NCBI GenBank assembly: GCA_028753945.1
Contig: JAPNXP010000013.1
Coordinates: 62,001-126,000 of the forward strand
DNA: 64,000 nucleotides
Direction of reading: 5' to 3'
Source of the DNA: Hexactinellida sp. DTS-2022
Lineage: Eukaryota; Porifera; Hexactinellida
Shown here: one piece after another, positions 10,194 through 21,300 of the stretch
Layout: the number at the start of each line of letters is the position of its first letter
Position numbering within the stretch: the stretch's first letter is position 1
The notes under the pieces: model-generated
Told to the model about the DNA's origin: nothing
The model's input: the letters and a program-made list of their open reading frames with translations, nothing else
Database searches by the model: none
Program-made: the position numbers and the translations under genes

Positions 10194-10603
10194 AACTTCT
10201 AGACCGCACATAGTTCAGATGCAAACGAAGGGCCGGTGCCGGCGGACCCCCTACTCATCACTGGAATCTCCCCCCAACAAGCAACGCTCGGCCTCCGCAA
10301 GCCGATTGCCACTCATTGAGGTTCAAAAGCCAGCCAAGAAGCAGGGGACAACACCAGCCCAATGGAATGACAAATGAGATATACCCAAGTTAGTATACTC
10401 TCCCAAATTTATAACCGCTAGTACTGTCGGACGCCCCTTTCCCCAACTGAAGTTTCACCATAAAGCGTAGTTCGCAACCTCCGCAAGTTGCTCCCTACAC
10501 CTTATGGATCCCAATCAGTTGAGAAAAGGGGCGCAGCACTAACAAATTGCAATGGACACGAGGGTACCCAATTTGGTACCCTCTGAGCGATAATGGAACG
10601 AGG
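10194..10603 (+). repeat. Direct repeat copy 2 (~410 bp) within the inverted-repeat element
   Basis: Second copy of the unit at 9369-9779, in the same orientation and about 825 bp downstream. The few mismatches suggest a recent duplication inside the element. Confidence 0.9.
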
Positions 10604-10633
10604 AACGAGGTGAGAGCGAGAGAGCGAGACATC

Positions 10634-10881
10634 AGACATCATCAGTTGAAGAGTAAAAAAAATATTAAATCCGGGGTATATATACTTTTCGTGTCTGTCA
10701 CAGGTGTTCAGCCCTGCAAGTACAGAACATACACAGCGGATATTGAGTGTAGAAATTAATTAGCTTACAAGTTAAACACCTGCAACCTCTGTCTACAGAG
10801 ACAGACCCAAACACCTGTGACAAACACGATTAGTATATATACGCCGGATTTAATAATTATTTTAATCTTCAACTGATGTCT
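10634..10881. repeat. Internal ~250-bp palindromic MITE-like segment
   Basis: Arms at about 10634-10709 and 10812-10881 are imperfect reverse complements (left: cagttgaagagtaaaa ... tcacaggtgtt; right: aacacctgtgaca ... aatcttcaactg), around a ~100-bp centre. It looks like a small foldback element inside the larger inverted-repeat element. Confidence 0.75.
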
Positions 10882-11326
10882 CTCTCTCTCTCTTCACCTC
10901 TCCATTAGCACTCGAGTGGACATAAAATCTGCAACAACTCCCTCAACCCTATAACTCAACTATTAACTCAGCTACTCGGCTGGGGTGAAAAGGTACACAG
11001 GGTGTCCCAAGTGCGCTCACAGCTCAGCTCCATGGACAGGACCAGCTGCAACCCTGAGGGCCCCAGCCAACTTATATTTGTATTAATATTACTTTCTGTA
11101 TTGTAATTATTATAACATTAAACAATATACTAACCAATTTCTCAATCACTTAAGTTAGAACACGGGATAGTATACTAAATTAACTTAGGGAAAAGGGAAT
11201 AAATAGTACAGTAGAACGTAATTAGTCGGGTCAAACTATCTTTTGCCCAATGATCCAATTAAATATAAATTTATTTATAAGGTCTAGATGGAAATATGAA
11301 ATCCTATTTCTAATTAGTTTGTTAAA

Positions 11327-11499
11327 CAGTAGATGTTGGATATAAGCACACCGGTTATAAGAACGTAACGGATATAAGCACACTATGTTGGGAAACGGTT
11401 GCCATATACCCTGTATAATTTATGTCGGTTATAAGAACATGTCGGTTATATCACATTAAGTGCAGTTCCCGACGATGTGCTTATAACCGGCATCCACTG
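11327..11499 (-). mobile_element. Tigger/pogo-like MITE, copy A
   Basis: A 173-bp element with terminal inverted repeats of the form CAGTRGATGYYGGWTATAAG. It matches, in reverse orientation, the element at 13074-13403 minus that copy's insertion. It contains several internal copies of cggttataagaaca. TA flanks it on the right (11500-11501); the left flank is AA, so one copy of the TA duplication has probably mutated. The terminal CAGT and TA target are typical of Tc1/mariner/pogo-type MITEs. It lies just upstream of the visible NSMCE2 exon. Confidence 0.8.
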
Positions 11500-11512
11500 T
11501 ATTTGTTGCACA

Positions 11513-12235
11513 GATAAGAAAGTGGCTATTAGTTACTCTCAGTCGCTACCTGGGTCCTCCAAGATCCAGCTGGACGGCCTGCAGTCCGTGGACGCTTGTC
11601 TCTCGGGCCTGGCGGACCGGATAGAGACCGGCGCTCAGCTGCTGGGCGAGCTGGCCGGGGAGGTGGACAAGGGACACTTGGAGCAGCTCGGCTCCACCAA
11701 TGAATACCTGGCCAACCTGGACTCGGAAATAAGCCTAATGAAGGAGGCCCTAGCCTTCGTTATGGAGGAGGCTATTCCCAACTCGGAGCACAGCAGCAAG
11801 AGTGTGGACCTGTCTCGAGTCTACCAGAACAAGCTCGACGAGCTGAGTGCGGGGCCTAGCAGTACCCACCGGTACCTGACGAGCTTCCAGCAGTACCTGA
11901 ATGGGCCGCAGGGGGACAGGGAGGAACTGGACGCGGACATCCTGCTCGCGCAGGTCCAGGTCTCCACGATATGTCCCCTCACCCAGCAGCAGCTCAAGAG
12001 CCCCATGAGGAACTCTCGCTGCGGACACGTGTACTCGCGACTGGCGATCCTGGCGCACATCAAGGCTAAGAAGACCGGCGCGCAGTGCCCGGCCTCCGGC
12101 TGCTCGGGGGGCGTTGCGCCAGACGAGCTAGCGCCGGACAGAGAGATGGAGAGCAGGGTCCGCAGGGAGGGCAGCAGGGCCAGGAAGAGCGCGGGCAAGC
12201 CGGGGGAACAAGTCATGGTGTATAAGAAAAAGTAA
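11513..12235 (+). CDS. NSMCE2: SMC5/6 complex SUMO ligase NSE2/MMS21 (5' end missing)
   Basis: SP-RING SUMO E3 ligase of the SMC5-SMC6 DNA repair complex. The visible exon encodes about 240 residues: an N-terminal helical region that binds SMC5 (LDGLQSVDACLSGLADRIE and following), then a C-terminal SP-RING with CPLTQQQLKSPMRNSRCGHVY and CPASGC, giving the expected Cys/Cys-His/Cys-Cys zinc pattern. Length and layout match animal NSMCE2 (~250). There is no in-frame ATG near the N-terminus. An acceptor (tttgttgcacag) ends at 11512, so the exon probably starts there and a short first exon lies upstream, possibly beyond the MITE. Its stop is 83 bp from the convergent rhamnonate dehydratase stop. 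Confidence 0.85.
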   Translation, partial: DKKVAISYSQSLPGSSKIQLDGLQSVDACLSGLADRIETGAQLLGELAGEVDKGHLEQLGSTNEYLANLDSEISLMKEALAFVMEEAIPNSEHSSKSVDLSRVYQNKLDELSAGPSSTHRYLTSFQQYLNGPQGDREELDADILLAQVQVSTICPLTQQQLKSPMRNSRCGHVYSRLAILAHIKAKKTGAQCPASGCSGGVAPDELAPDREMESRVRREGSRARKSAGKPGEQVMVYKKK

Positions 12236-12318
12236 TAATTCACTTATAAGCGATTCACACTAAATTAACTAAAACAATATAATAAGTTGTTTCTAAGACT
12301 ATCTGTCGAACAGAGCTA

Positions 12319-15300
12319 CTATAACGGGTAGATCGGCTTCAGGTCTCTGTCCGCTGCGAAGCTATCCAAATACTCTGCATTCCTTTTGAACTGGTACTCC
12401 ACTTGGTCCTGTGTCCTCGCATACGGCCTCATAAGTCCGGCTTTGTTGAGAGTGACGCCGAACCCCGCCCTCCCCGGATCCAGCTCGATGCGGCCCTGCT
12501 GGGGGAGCGGCTCGTCCGTGAACAGCCCGCTGAAGTAGGGCACGATCTGGTCCCCGTCCTTGCTCAGATTTATGTACTCCGCCATGGGGCAGTTGGAGAA
12601 AGCCATCTGCAGGTGGTATGCGTAGACCGAGCTGCCATGTGGTATCACTGGAATGTTGTAAGCAGAGGCCAACGAGACAACTCGCCTGGCTTCTGTGATG
12701 CCGCCCATCCAGGTAACGTCTGGCTGGATGACGTCACAGGCCGCAGGTGCGTCGAGCAGCTGTTTGAATCCGTATCGCGTGTATTCGTGCTCTCCCGTGG
12801 TCACCAGCAGTCCCTGCTGTCTACAATAAATTAATCCGCATAATAGCCACTAATTAGGTCAATAGAATTCGTATAATAGCCACTAATTAGGTCAATAGAA
12901 TCCGCATAATAGCCACTAATTAGGTCAATAGAATTCGTATGGCCCATAACCGGGTTGGGGAGAAAAAGTATAGACTTGGACTGAAGGCACATGTGCTCTG
13001 GACTTTATAAGCACATATCTTTACTTTTAATATATGGTTATTAGCCACTAATTAGATCAATAGAATTCGTATACAGTGGATGCCGGTTATAAGCACATTG
13101 TCGGGAACTGCACTTGATGCATGGGCGGCGCGGCCGCACCCCGCACGGGTGATTCACCCGCGGGCCCCTCAACCGATTACAAAGGGGGCCCCCTTGTTCA
13201 GGGGCCCTGGACAAAGGGGACTAGTAGGTCGATCACCCGGGGGCCCCCAAAAGCCGCGCCGCCTCTGACTTGATGTGCTTATAACCGACATGTTCTTATA
13301 ACCGAAATAGATTATACATGGTATATGGCAACCGTTTTCCAACATAGTGTGCTTATATCCGATATGTTCTTATAACCGGTGTGCTTATATCCGACATCTA
13401 CTGTATTAGCCACTAATTAGGTCAGTAGAATGCTACGTAACCTGCTGCGAGTACGGGCCCTGGCTGCTCTTCCGGCTCTGGCCAGACCAGTTACAATTCC
13501 CTCCTATGAGAACCAGACTGCGTTCGACTACGAGAGGGCGGCGAGCGAGCTGGCCTGGCACAGAAACAGGCTAATCACAATGCCCGAGAGGTTCGAGCCG
13601 ATCGGGACTCGCAGAGACATCTCCGACTACCAGCTCCCGCAGTTGAAGGGGCTGGCTAAGGGGGTGTGTCTCAGCAACTACCGGGGCTCCCCCATGCTGC
13701 AGAGCGCGCTAGACCTCGCCGTCCTCTCGCAGCTGCTGCAGGAGCTCCGGCCCAGGAGCGTCATAGAGCTGGGCACCTTCTGCGGGGCCTCCGCGCTCTG
13801 GCTGGACGACACGCTCCGCGGGCTCGGCGCGGACTGCCAGATCTACTCGCTGGACTGCGACGTGTCTCTCCGGGAGAGAACGGTCGACGAGTTGGTGTCC
13901 GAGCGGGTGACCTTCTTAGAGGGGGATGTTAGAAATGTGAAGAAGCTGTTCCCGCGAACCTTTTTGCTCGAGCTGCCGCGGCCTCTGCTGCTGATAGAGG
14001 ACGTGCACGTCGGTCTGAATGAGATCATAGCGCACTTCCACGAGTACCTGAAGCCAGGGGACTATTTGGTGTTCGAGAAGACCAACCCGATGCTGAATGA
14101 GAACTTCTACGTGGGAGAGAAGAACCCGCGACTCTATCGGGACAGCTCGGTGGTTGAGGTCAGCTACAAGCAGATGGGGAAGTGGAAACTGGAGTACATG
14201 CGGGACTTCTTCACGTCTCATGGGGACTTCTACGCAGTGGACACTTTCTTCACAGACCTGTTCGGTTACAACTGCAGCTCTCAAATGAACTCTATCTTCA
14301 GGCGAATGATATAACTCATATGTATGTATTGCATTATGAGTAGTGTCGAATCCGTAAGCTACCATCATATGTAAATCTAACTAATGAATGTCTCCCGTCC
14401 TCTTTAATTAGGTCATAGATATAAAGGTATGTCTAAGGCCAAGAAAGGAAAGGAGGTGCCTAAGGGCCCCGGGGCCGGCCAGCGGTGGGACGAACAGCTG
14501 ATCCAGGAGCAGCTGGACACGGACAGCTGGCGGCTGTGCGTCGCCGTGGTGGCGGGAGAGGACGCGGGGGCCGAGGAGCTGGTGTCTGCGCTCGGCCGAC
14601 AGATGAGCGCCCCGGGCGGGGAGTTCAAGCAACGGCGGCGGTTCTACTCGCTCTCGCTGCAGGAGGTGCTCAAGAAGGCGCTGGAGAGCGGGACGGGGGC
14701 GGTGAGCAAGAGCCAGGCCAGCAAGGGGAAGGGGAAAGGGGCCGCCTCCCCGGGGGTGGCTCTGGGCAGCAAGCCCCCGGGGGCCGAGGCTCTGGCAGAC
14801 CTAGTGAAGTCCCAGAGCGGCTCTGAGGAGGGGGTGGGGCCCGACACCCTGGCGAGAGCAATAAAGTTCTGCTTGCTGCTGCTGAGACAGGAGGACCTGG
14901 TCAGGCGACAGCAGGACGCCATCAGGGAGGGCAGGCCCGGGTCCGGGGCCGTCACGCCCAGCAAGAAGAAGGGGGCAAAGCAGGCCAAGGGGGCAAAGGG
15001 GCCGGGGCCCGAGGAAGGAATACCGATGCCCGCAAAGCCCGAGAGCACGATGCGTAAGCGAGGAGAGGAGGTGGGAGAGACCTCCTTCGTAGACGACGAG
15101 CCTGCCAACGGGCCCGAGGCGTACCTGCTGCTTAGCGGAATAAGGAGCGCTGACGTCATAGCAGAGATGGGGCGCGTGGGAGCAGCCCCCAGCTGTCTGC
15201 TGAGGGTGCAGACAGGGAGGGGGGAACACGGAGATTCGGAGGAGGAAGAGAGGGAGAAAAGGAATAAGACCGGTGAGCATTCTAGTGCATATTATAAGCT

Positions 15301-18300
15301 GTGAGTTATAAGTTTCCAGAGGCGAGTCTGAGAGAGCTCTGGAGAGCCGCGGAGCGGGTGCTGGAGACGGGCAGGGACTGCGGCGTGAGGGACACAGGGC
15401 TGCTGCTGGTCGAGTTCAGAGAGGACCCGCAGCAGGAGAGAGTGCAGGGACTGTTCGACCAGGTGGCGGCCCGCATATACCAGCTGGGGGACCAGAAGAG
15501 ACAACACAGACAGTACTTAGACTCTCTCTCCTTAGCAGACATAACCCGAGCGGCCAGGCGAGGTTAGTTATACTCCTGTGTGTTAATTTGTTATAAGCTA
15601 TAACCCGTGTCTTATAGAAGGTAAGGGAGACCAGCTGTACAGAGAGCAGCTGGGGGCTGTGCCCAACCAGTGCTGCTCCGTGGCTCTCCTGATGGAGTCT
15701 CTGCTGCAGCAGGTGTGCGTGAGTGACGTCACGCAGGTGCTGAGCGTAGGAGACATGGGACAGGAGACGAGTCCAGCGGTGCAAGAGAGTTTGAATAGAA
15801 TTAAACGGAGAGCTAACATTGGGGACACCAAAGGTAGGACTCTACAGGTACTAGTAGAGCGAGCTCTGATTAGCAACTTGTAGAGACAGAACCTGTTCCA
15901 GACAAGACACTGAGCTACCCGGTCATTTATGAGGGAGACACAATATGCGAGAGGGACAGTCTCCTCGAGCACTCTGGCACTGGGCTGGCCAAGCAAGGTG
16001 TTGAAAAGCGCATGCTGGACAACTTCAGAGTGTCTCACCTGCTGAAGAGGTTCCCACAGCTGGACCAAGACGAGCGGTACCGGACGGAGGCTCGCTACCA
16101 ACAGCTGCAGAGATTGGCGACCCAGTCCCACGCCCCCCTGCCGCCCGCCCAGCTCCAGTCCCTACTCGTCCTGCTATCTTTCGCGGAAATGATGGATTCT
16201 CGGTCTCCCCAGCTGTTCGATGACCCGTACCCCGACAAAGACAGACAGGAGTTTATCAATCGGTTGACACCTGCTATTGCCAACCTCCAGTGGTCAGAGC
16301 CATTGAGTCGTGACGTAATATCTCAGAGAGTCCAAGAGGCCCTGTCCCCTGAGCGGGGGTACCCCACCTGTCTCACCAGGTACCACAAGCAGAGCGACAA
16401 GCTCCTCATCCTGCTGCATCCGCTGCTCAGAGAGAGCGAGTGGAGCGCGCGGATTCTAACACCCACCGGGTTCTATCTGTTCCAGCGCTTCCTGCAGGCC
16501 CGCATCGGTCCGCTGGTGGAGCGCGTGTGCCAGCTGAACAGCTGCGACCGGGAGAAGCTGCTGGGCGCGCAGGACCTGACCCCCACCCCCTCGCAGGCGT
16601 CCCTCACGCAGCTCTCCGCCGTCTCCGGAGAGAGAGACAAGGGGAAGGAGGGGAGGGGCTCCTCTCACAGCAAGACGGTGGCTAGGAACTCTAGAACCTC
16701 CCGGCTTAAGAGCAGCTCCCGCGTGAGCAGCCCCTCGGTCGACAGGATCCGGGAGCGGGACGCCTCCGGCAGCCGGGAGGACCTGCTCGCGGCTCAGCGG
16801 TCCGACATAGAGCCCAAGCTGCTGCTGCTCTCGGGCTACGACGCGGGGGACGAGTGGTATGCGGGCAGCGGCACCGGCGCCAAGGCGGAGCTCAGCGACA
16901 GAGAGTTCCTCAGCGCCGATAAGCGGTCCTTCTACTCCAGTCCCCTCGACTCCGTCACGATGCAGTACTCCCACCAGTCCGGCCTATCCGCCGGCATCAG
17001 CCTACTCATCGACAGCGCGAGCAGCCCCGCCCCGGGCCCCAGGGATAGCGATAATGACGTCATAAAGCCAGCGACAGTGCCAGAGCCCCCTGCCCCTGTC
17101 CTCTACGCCACTTACAGGGTGCGTCTCCCCTCGGGAGTGCGGCTCTCCCTCAGCCCCTACGGCAAGCTGGGGGGTCTGCAGCTGCCGAGACAGATGGTGG
17201 AGGGAAGTGAGACCCGGGGGCGGGAGGAGGAACACGACAGGACCCCCTCCCCGCTGCCCCCTATGACGTCAGACTCCAAAGTGGGAGGCAAGGCTCGCGG
17301 CAAGAAGACGGACGACCAGCTGGCTGTGGAGCAGCATCGGCTGCTGACAGAGGAGAGGGAGCGCAAGAAGAGAGAGGTGGAGCGGGTGAGAGAGGAGAGG
17401 GTGCTGAAGTTCAGGAGGGAGAACAAGTATCAGACCCTGTTCGCCTCCACTGAGCACGGCCTGCAGGTCACCTGCTCCTCTAAGGTCAGACATGTTTAAT
17501 TGAATAGTATTAGGTACACTCATAAAGTACATATCTAAATATTATTAAGAGACTTGAGGCTTATTTCGAGCCTGAGACTCTCTCTCCGCATGAACCCGCG
17601 AGTGAGCAGCAGACCCTTGTTCACTGAGGCTATCCTGGCGCCCTTCATGGACAGCGTAGTCGGCAGCTTCCGTCGGACCTCCACGCCGGTCGTCCTCACC
17701 TCCAGGGACCGGTTAGCGGGGTCGCTGTCACAGATGAAGCGAGTCACGCAGTTGGCTTTGAATGGCCAGTCCAGCGCTTCGTCCTCTTCCCCCACCATTG
17801 TGTACAGGTCCACAGAGAGGAGGTCCCCCTCCAGCCACCAGCCGCACTTGAGCTGGTACCCAGCCACCGACAGGCACGGAGAGCTCGGCACCTTGAGGAT
17901 TATTGTTTGGAAATTCAAATTAGCGACCATGTTCGTGATCTCCCAGTTCAGCGTTCCTTTCCTGTCCAGTCTGTGGGATATCAAGTGCGTGTAGTTTTCT
18001 AGCGCCACCACCTTGTTGGTGAGGTACTCAATGTGTGTGTTCTGAGTCAGAATCTGGTCTTCCAGCGCCTTCATTCTCAGGTCCGTGTGTCCCTCTCTGG
18101 CCTCACTCAGGTGCGGCCTCAGTTCTCTCCTGGTTATCTCCCCAACGCCGCACCCGTACCTCTCGTACGGACAGCTCACCTCCCCCTCCTCGCACTCGCT
18201 CTGCAGATGCTCCCCCACGTGCTCCCGCCGCACGCGCTGTCCGCATCCGAGGTCGCACTCGACCAGCGCTTTGGCACACATGCCCGCGTGCTCGTTGAAC

Positions 18301-21300
18301 TCCCGCGCGACGCACGCCACAGAGCAGTGCTCACAGGTGATGGTTCGCAGCACGCACTCATTCATGTGAGCCTGCTCCTCTTCTCGAGGCATGACCGCGC
18401 CGCACCCGAGTTCACAGCTGACTTGTATATAGGGACAAGTCTGTAGGTGTGTCTCGCAGCCCTTGAGTTCCCCGGACCACTCACACCCGCTCTCGCTCAG
18501 GGGACATCTGCTCTTCAGTTCTGATACGGTTTTTCGCACTTGTGTGTTCGGTAGCGACTGCTCTTCCTTGTTCGTACAGCCCGCGCATACCAGTTCGCCA
18601 CTGGACACAGTGCACGCATCCCTGATAATCCCACTGCAGCGCGAGCATATGAGGAACAGCTCGTCTCTCTCCGAGAGGTTCTCCGTCAACAGGTCTCTCC
18701 TGTACCCCCCGGCCCCCTCCCCCGCCGTCACCCTAGTCAGTGTGTCTACGCTATCCGGAACATTAGCTACTGCCATATTGCATTGGAATAACGCTGTCCA
18801 GAATCCTTAAATATTAGCTCAGTTCGTGCGCATATCAAGTTTCAGTTAATTAATAATAGATTGGACTATGTCTGGTCTGTATTTAGATTTATCTCGAAAT
18901 AGAACTGCGTTATCAGCTCCAAATAGGTAGACCTGTCGAGTGACGTCACGCTCCGAGATGGCTCAGACGGATCTCTACGCGTGACACAGTGCTACCCCAA
19001 CGCCCCCTCTGCCACACAGCCCTGCGACAATCTGAGACTCTACCCCGCAGCTCTGGAGGCGAGCAGGTCCTATCTTGAGGACGGGACCGTCATCAGGCTC
19101 ATGAAGGACTCCAGTGCTCAGGTAGCGCCTGGCCTGCTAACTAGCTAACTAGCAACTAGCAACTAGCTAAGCTAACTAGCTAACTAGTTAATTAGCTCAC
19201 TAGCTATCTAACTAGCATAACTAGCTGAATAGCTAACTAGCTAACTAAGTAGCTCGTTGTTAATCAGTGTATGTGTAGCTGCTGTGGGCAGACGGGTCTA
19301 GCGCCCGGTCTCTGTCGGAGGGGGAGCTGGAGCTGCTGGCCAGAGAGACCCCCGATCTCGCGGCTCTCGCGACACACCCACAGGACAGCTGTCTCCTCTC
19401 CCTCGTTGGCGCTGCGGACACGGAGTTCTCTCTCGCAGACAAACAGTGGATGTACACAGACAGAGAGGGACAGAGACACGTGTACAGGTGGGCTGCGGAG
19501 AGTGAGAACGGAGACAGAGGCGAGAACGAGTCCGGGAGAGAGGGACAGGAGCTGGATGCCTCGACTGACAAGCTGTCTCTCAACAAGTTCTGCTCCTGCC
19601 TCTACAAAGAGCCTCTGCTTAAGTGCTGGCAGACGGACCCGGTCAGCGGGGAGGAGATGGTCACCCGGGAGGACCAGGTGCTGGCCGTGATTAGGAAGGA
19701 CGGCACGCGAATAGTACAGTTCTCGGATGGAACCAGAATAACTTCCAGCAACACGCAGCCCTCCATCCAGATCGAGTGCCCTGGCTATGCAAAAGTGCGC
19801 TTTTCCACACCTTCCAGCGGACAAGCCGTTATCACAATACTCGAAGGGAATGAGATCACAGCTGATAGGAAAGGGACTTATTCAGTATCGAGTGATGATG
19901 TCACCAGTATATTCTCACAAGAGGGCAGGTTGTCCCTAAGCCTGTCCTGTGCCAGCCAGGTGGAGCTGAGTCTGAGCGGCAGGGGAGACTGGATCAGTTA
20001 TAAGCACTTGCTCAGTGGGAGGGCACACGCAATCAACGAACAGTTTGAGACCTATGAGCAGAAAAAGGGAGGCGAGGAGTCAGGGGAGCTCGCTCCGAGA
20101 ATGTTTGTGCTGTCTCGGGACGGGTCTGGCCTGGAGCTGCTGAGCAGGGAATACGCGGGACAGGAGATAGCGCGCTGGAAGCAGAGAGAGGGAGTGCTAC
20201 TCCAGTCACATGCCCTCCCAGGGGACTCTAACGTAATCATACATTCCGCTGTAAGCCCCATAGAAACGCCCTCCCACGAGAGCTCACACCTCCCCTACAC
20301 AGAGGCCGACATAGTCCCTGTGCACCTGAGGACCCAGTACTACTTCCCTCTCGACCTGAACAGGTACAGGAGCAAGAGCGGGGTGTTCGGCGCCAGCGTG
20401 GGCCGCGGCCTCCAGATAGGGAGCTCGGGTGGAATGACGAACAAGAGACCGGTCCCTCGCGCTTTCAGGCGCAGAGAGCTGCTGGAACACAGACCGATAG
20501 GGCGGAGTGCGATAGAGACATTCGTGTCGAGTCTGGAGGGGGTGAATCGGTGGTGGGAGGAGATCAAGCGGGAGAAGGAGCTGTTCTCGCCTCTGGAGCT
20601 CCGCACGGACTCGGTGCTGGAGCAGACACAGGACCTGTTCAGTCTCTTCGCCTCGCACGCCGAGGATAACGACGTGGTCATACAGGAGTACAGAGACACC
20701 GTTCTAGCGCCGCCCCCTCCGGAGAAGGGACAGCCCCCGGCTGAGAGGCGGCCGGAGCGAGTAGCGACCGACAGAGCCGAGCTGGAGAACTTCCAGGCTA
20801 ACCTCGTAGCGCTTCGCGACAGAGACATCCCGGGCTACTTCGCGAGTGAGAGCGGACACCAGTTCCTCCTGGAGGAGCGGTCTGCGCCGCCCGACATGCG
20901 GCGTCTCACACAGGAGCTCCCCGTGGGCATGCGGCGGCCAGCAGCCTCCGAGGAGGCGCCCCCAGCCGCCCCCGACGGGAAATCGGAGAGACTGATCAAC
21001 CCCCGTCTCTCCGAACTATCGCAGGACACCGGGGCTCTGACCGCGGTTTATGCCAGCACCACTATCATTCTCCCTGAGCACTCCGGCTCCAGTGTCTCTC
21101 TCAGCCGGGACCGCCCCGGGAACCCCTCTCCCCACGCGACCGCCTCTGCCGACCCCAGTATAGCTACCACGGAGGACAGCCCCGCGCAATCCCCCTCTAA
21201 GCAGGTCCAGGGGGGGCCGGCAGCTCGCCCCCTAAAGCCGGCCACACTGGGCGTCGGCCCAGACACAGGCACGCCGATACCGGAGTATCTGTTCTACAAC

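Larger units (their letters stand above)
9082..11262. mobile_element. 2.2-kb inverted-repeat (foldback/MITE-like) element
   Basis: Two long inverted arms, about 9082-9355 and 10981-11262, match each other base by base with few differences (for example ttggatcattgggca on the left against tgcccaatgatccaa on the right; ggttgcagctggtcctgtcc against its complement). Each arm is flanked outside by TTAA (9082-9085 and 11259-11262), so a TTAA target duplication as in piggyBac-type elements is possible, though the tips do not start with the usual CCC. No transposase frame is present, so it is non-autonomous. The interior carries a 410-bp direct duplication, ~170-bp tandem units, (GA)n runs and a smaller palindrome, listed separately. 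Confidence 0.8.

Noticed and set aside
12836..13430. Possible CRISPR-like array because of regular 33-bp repeats
   Set aside because: The repeats are directly adjacent with no spacers and the genome is eukaryotic, so it is a simple tandem repeat.
17485..17499. SPAG17 ending at the in-frame stop right after 17484
   Set aside because: The family's remaining domains continue in frame in exons from 18927 onward, so splicing at the weak GTCAGA donor is more likely than a truncated protein.
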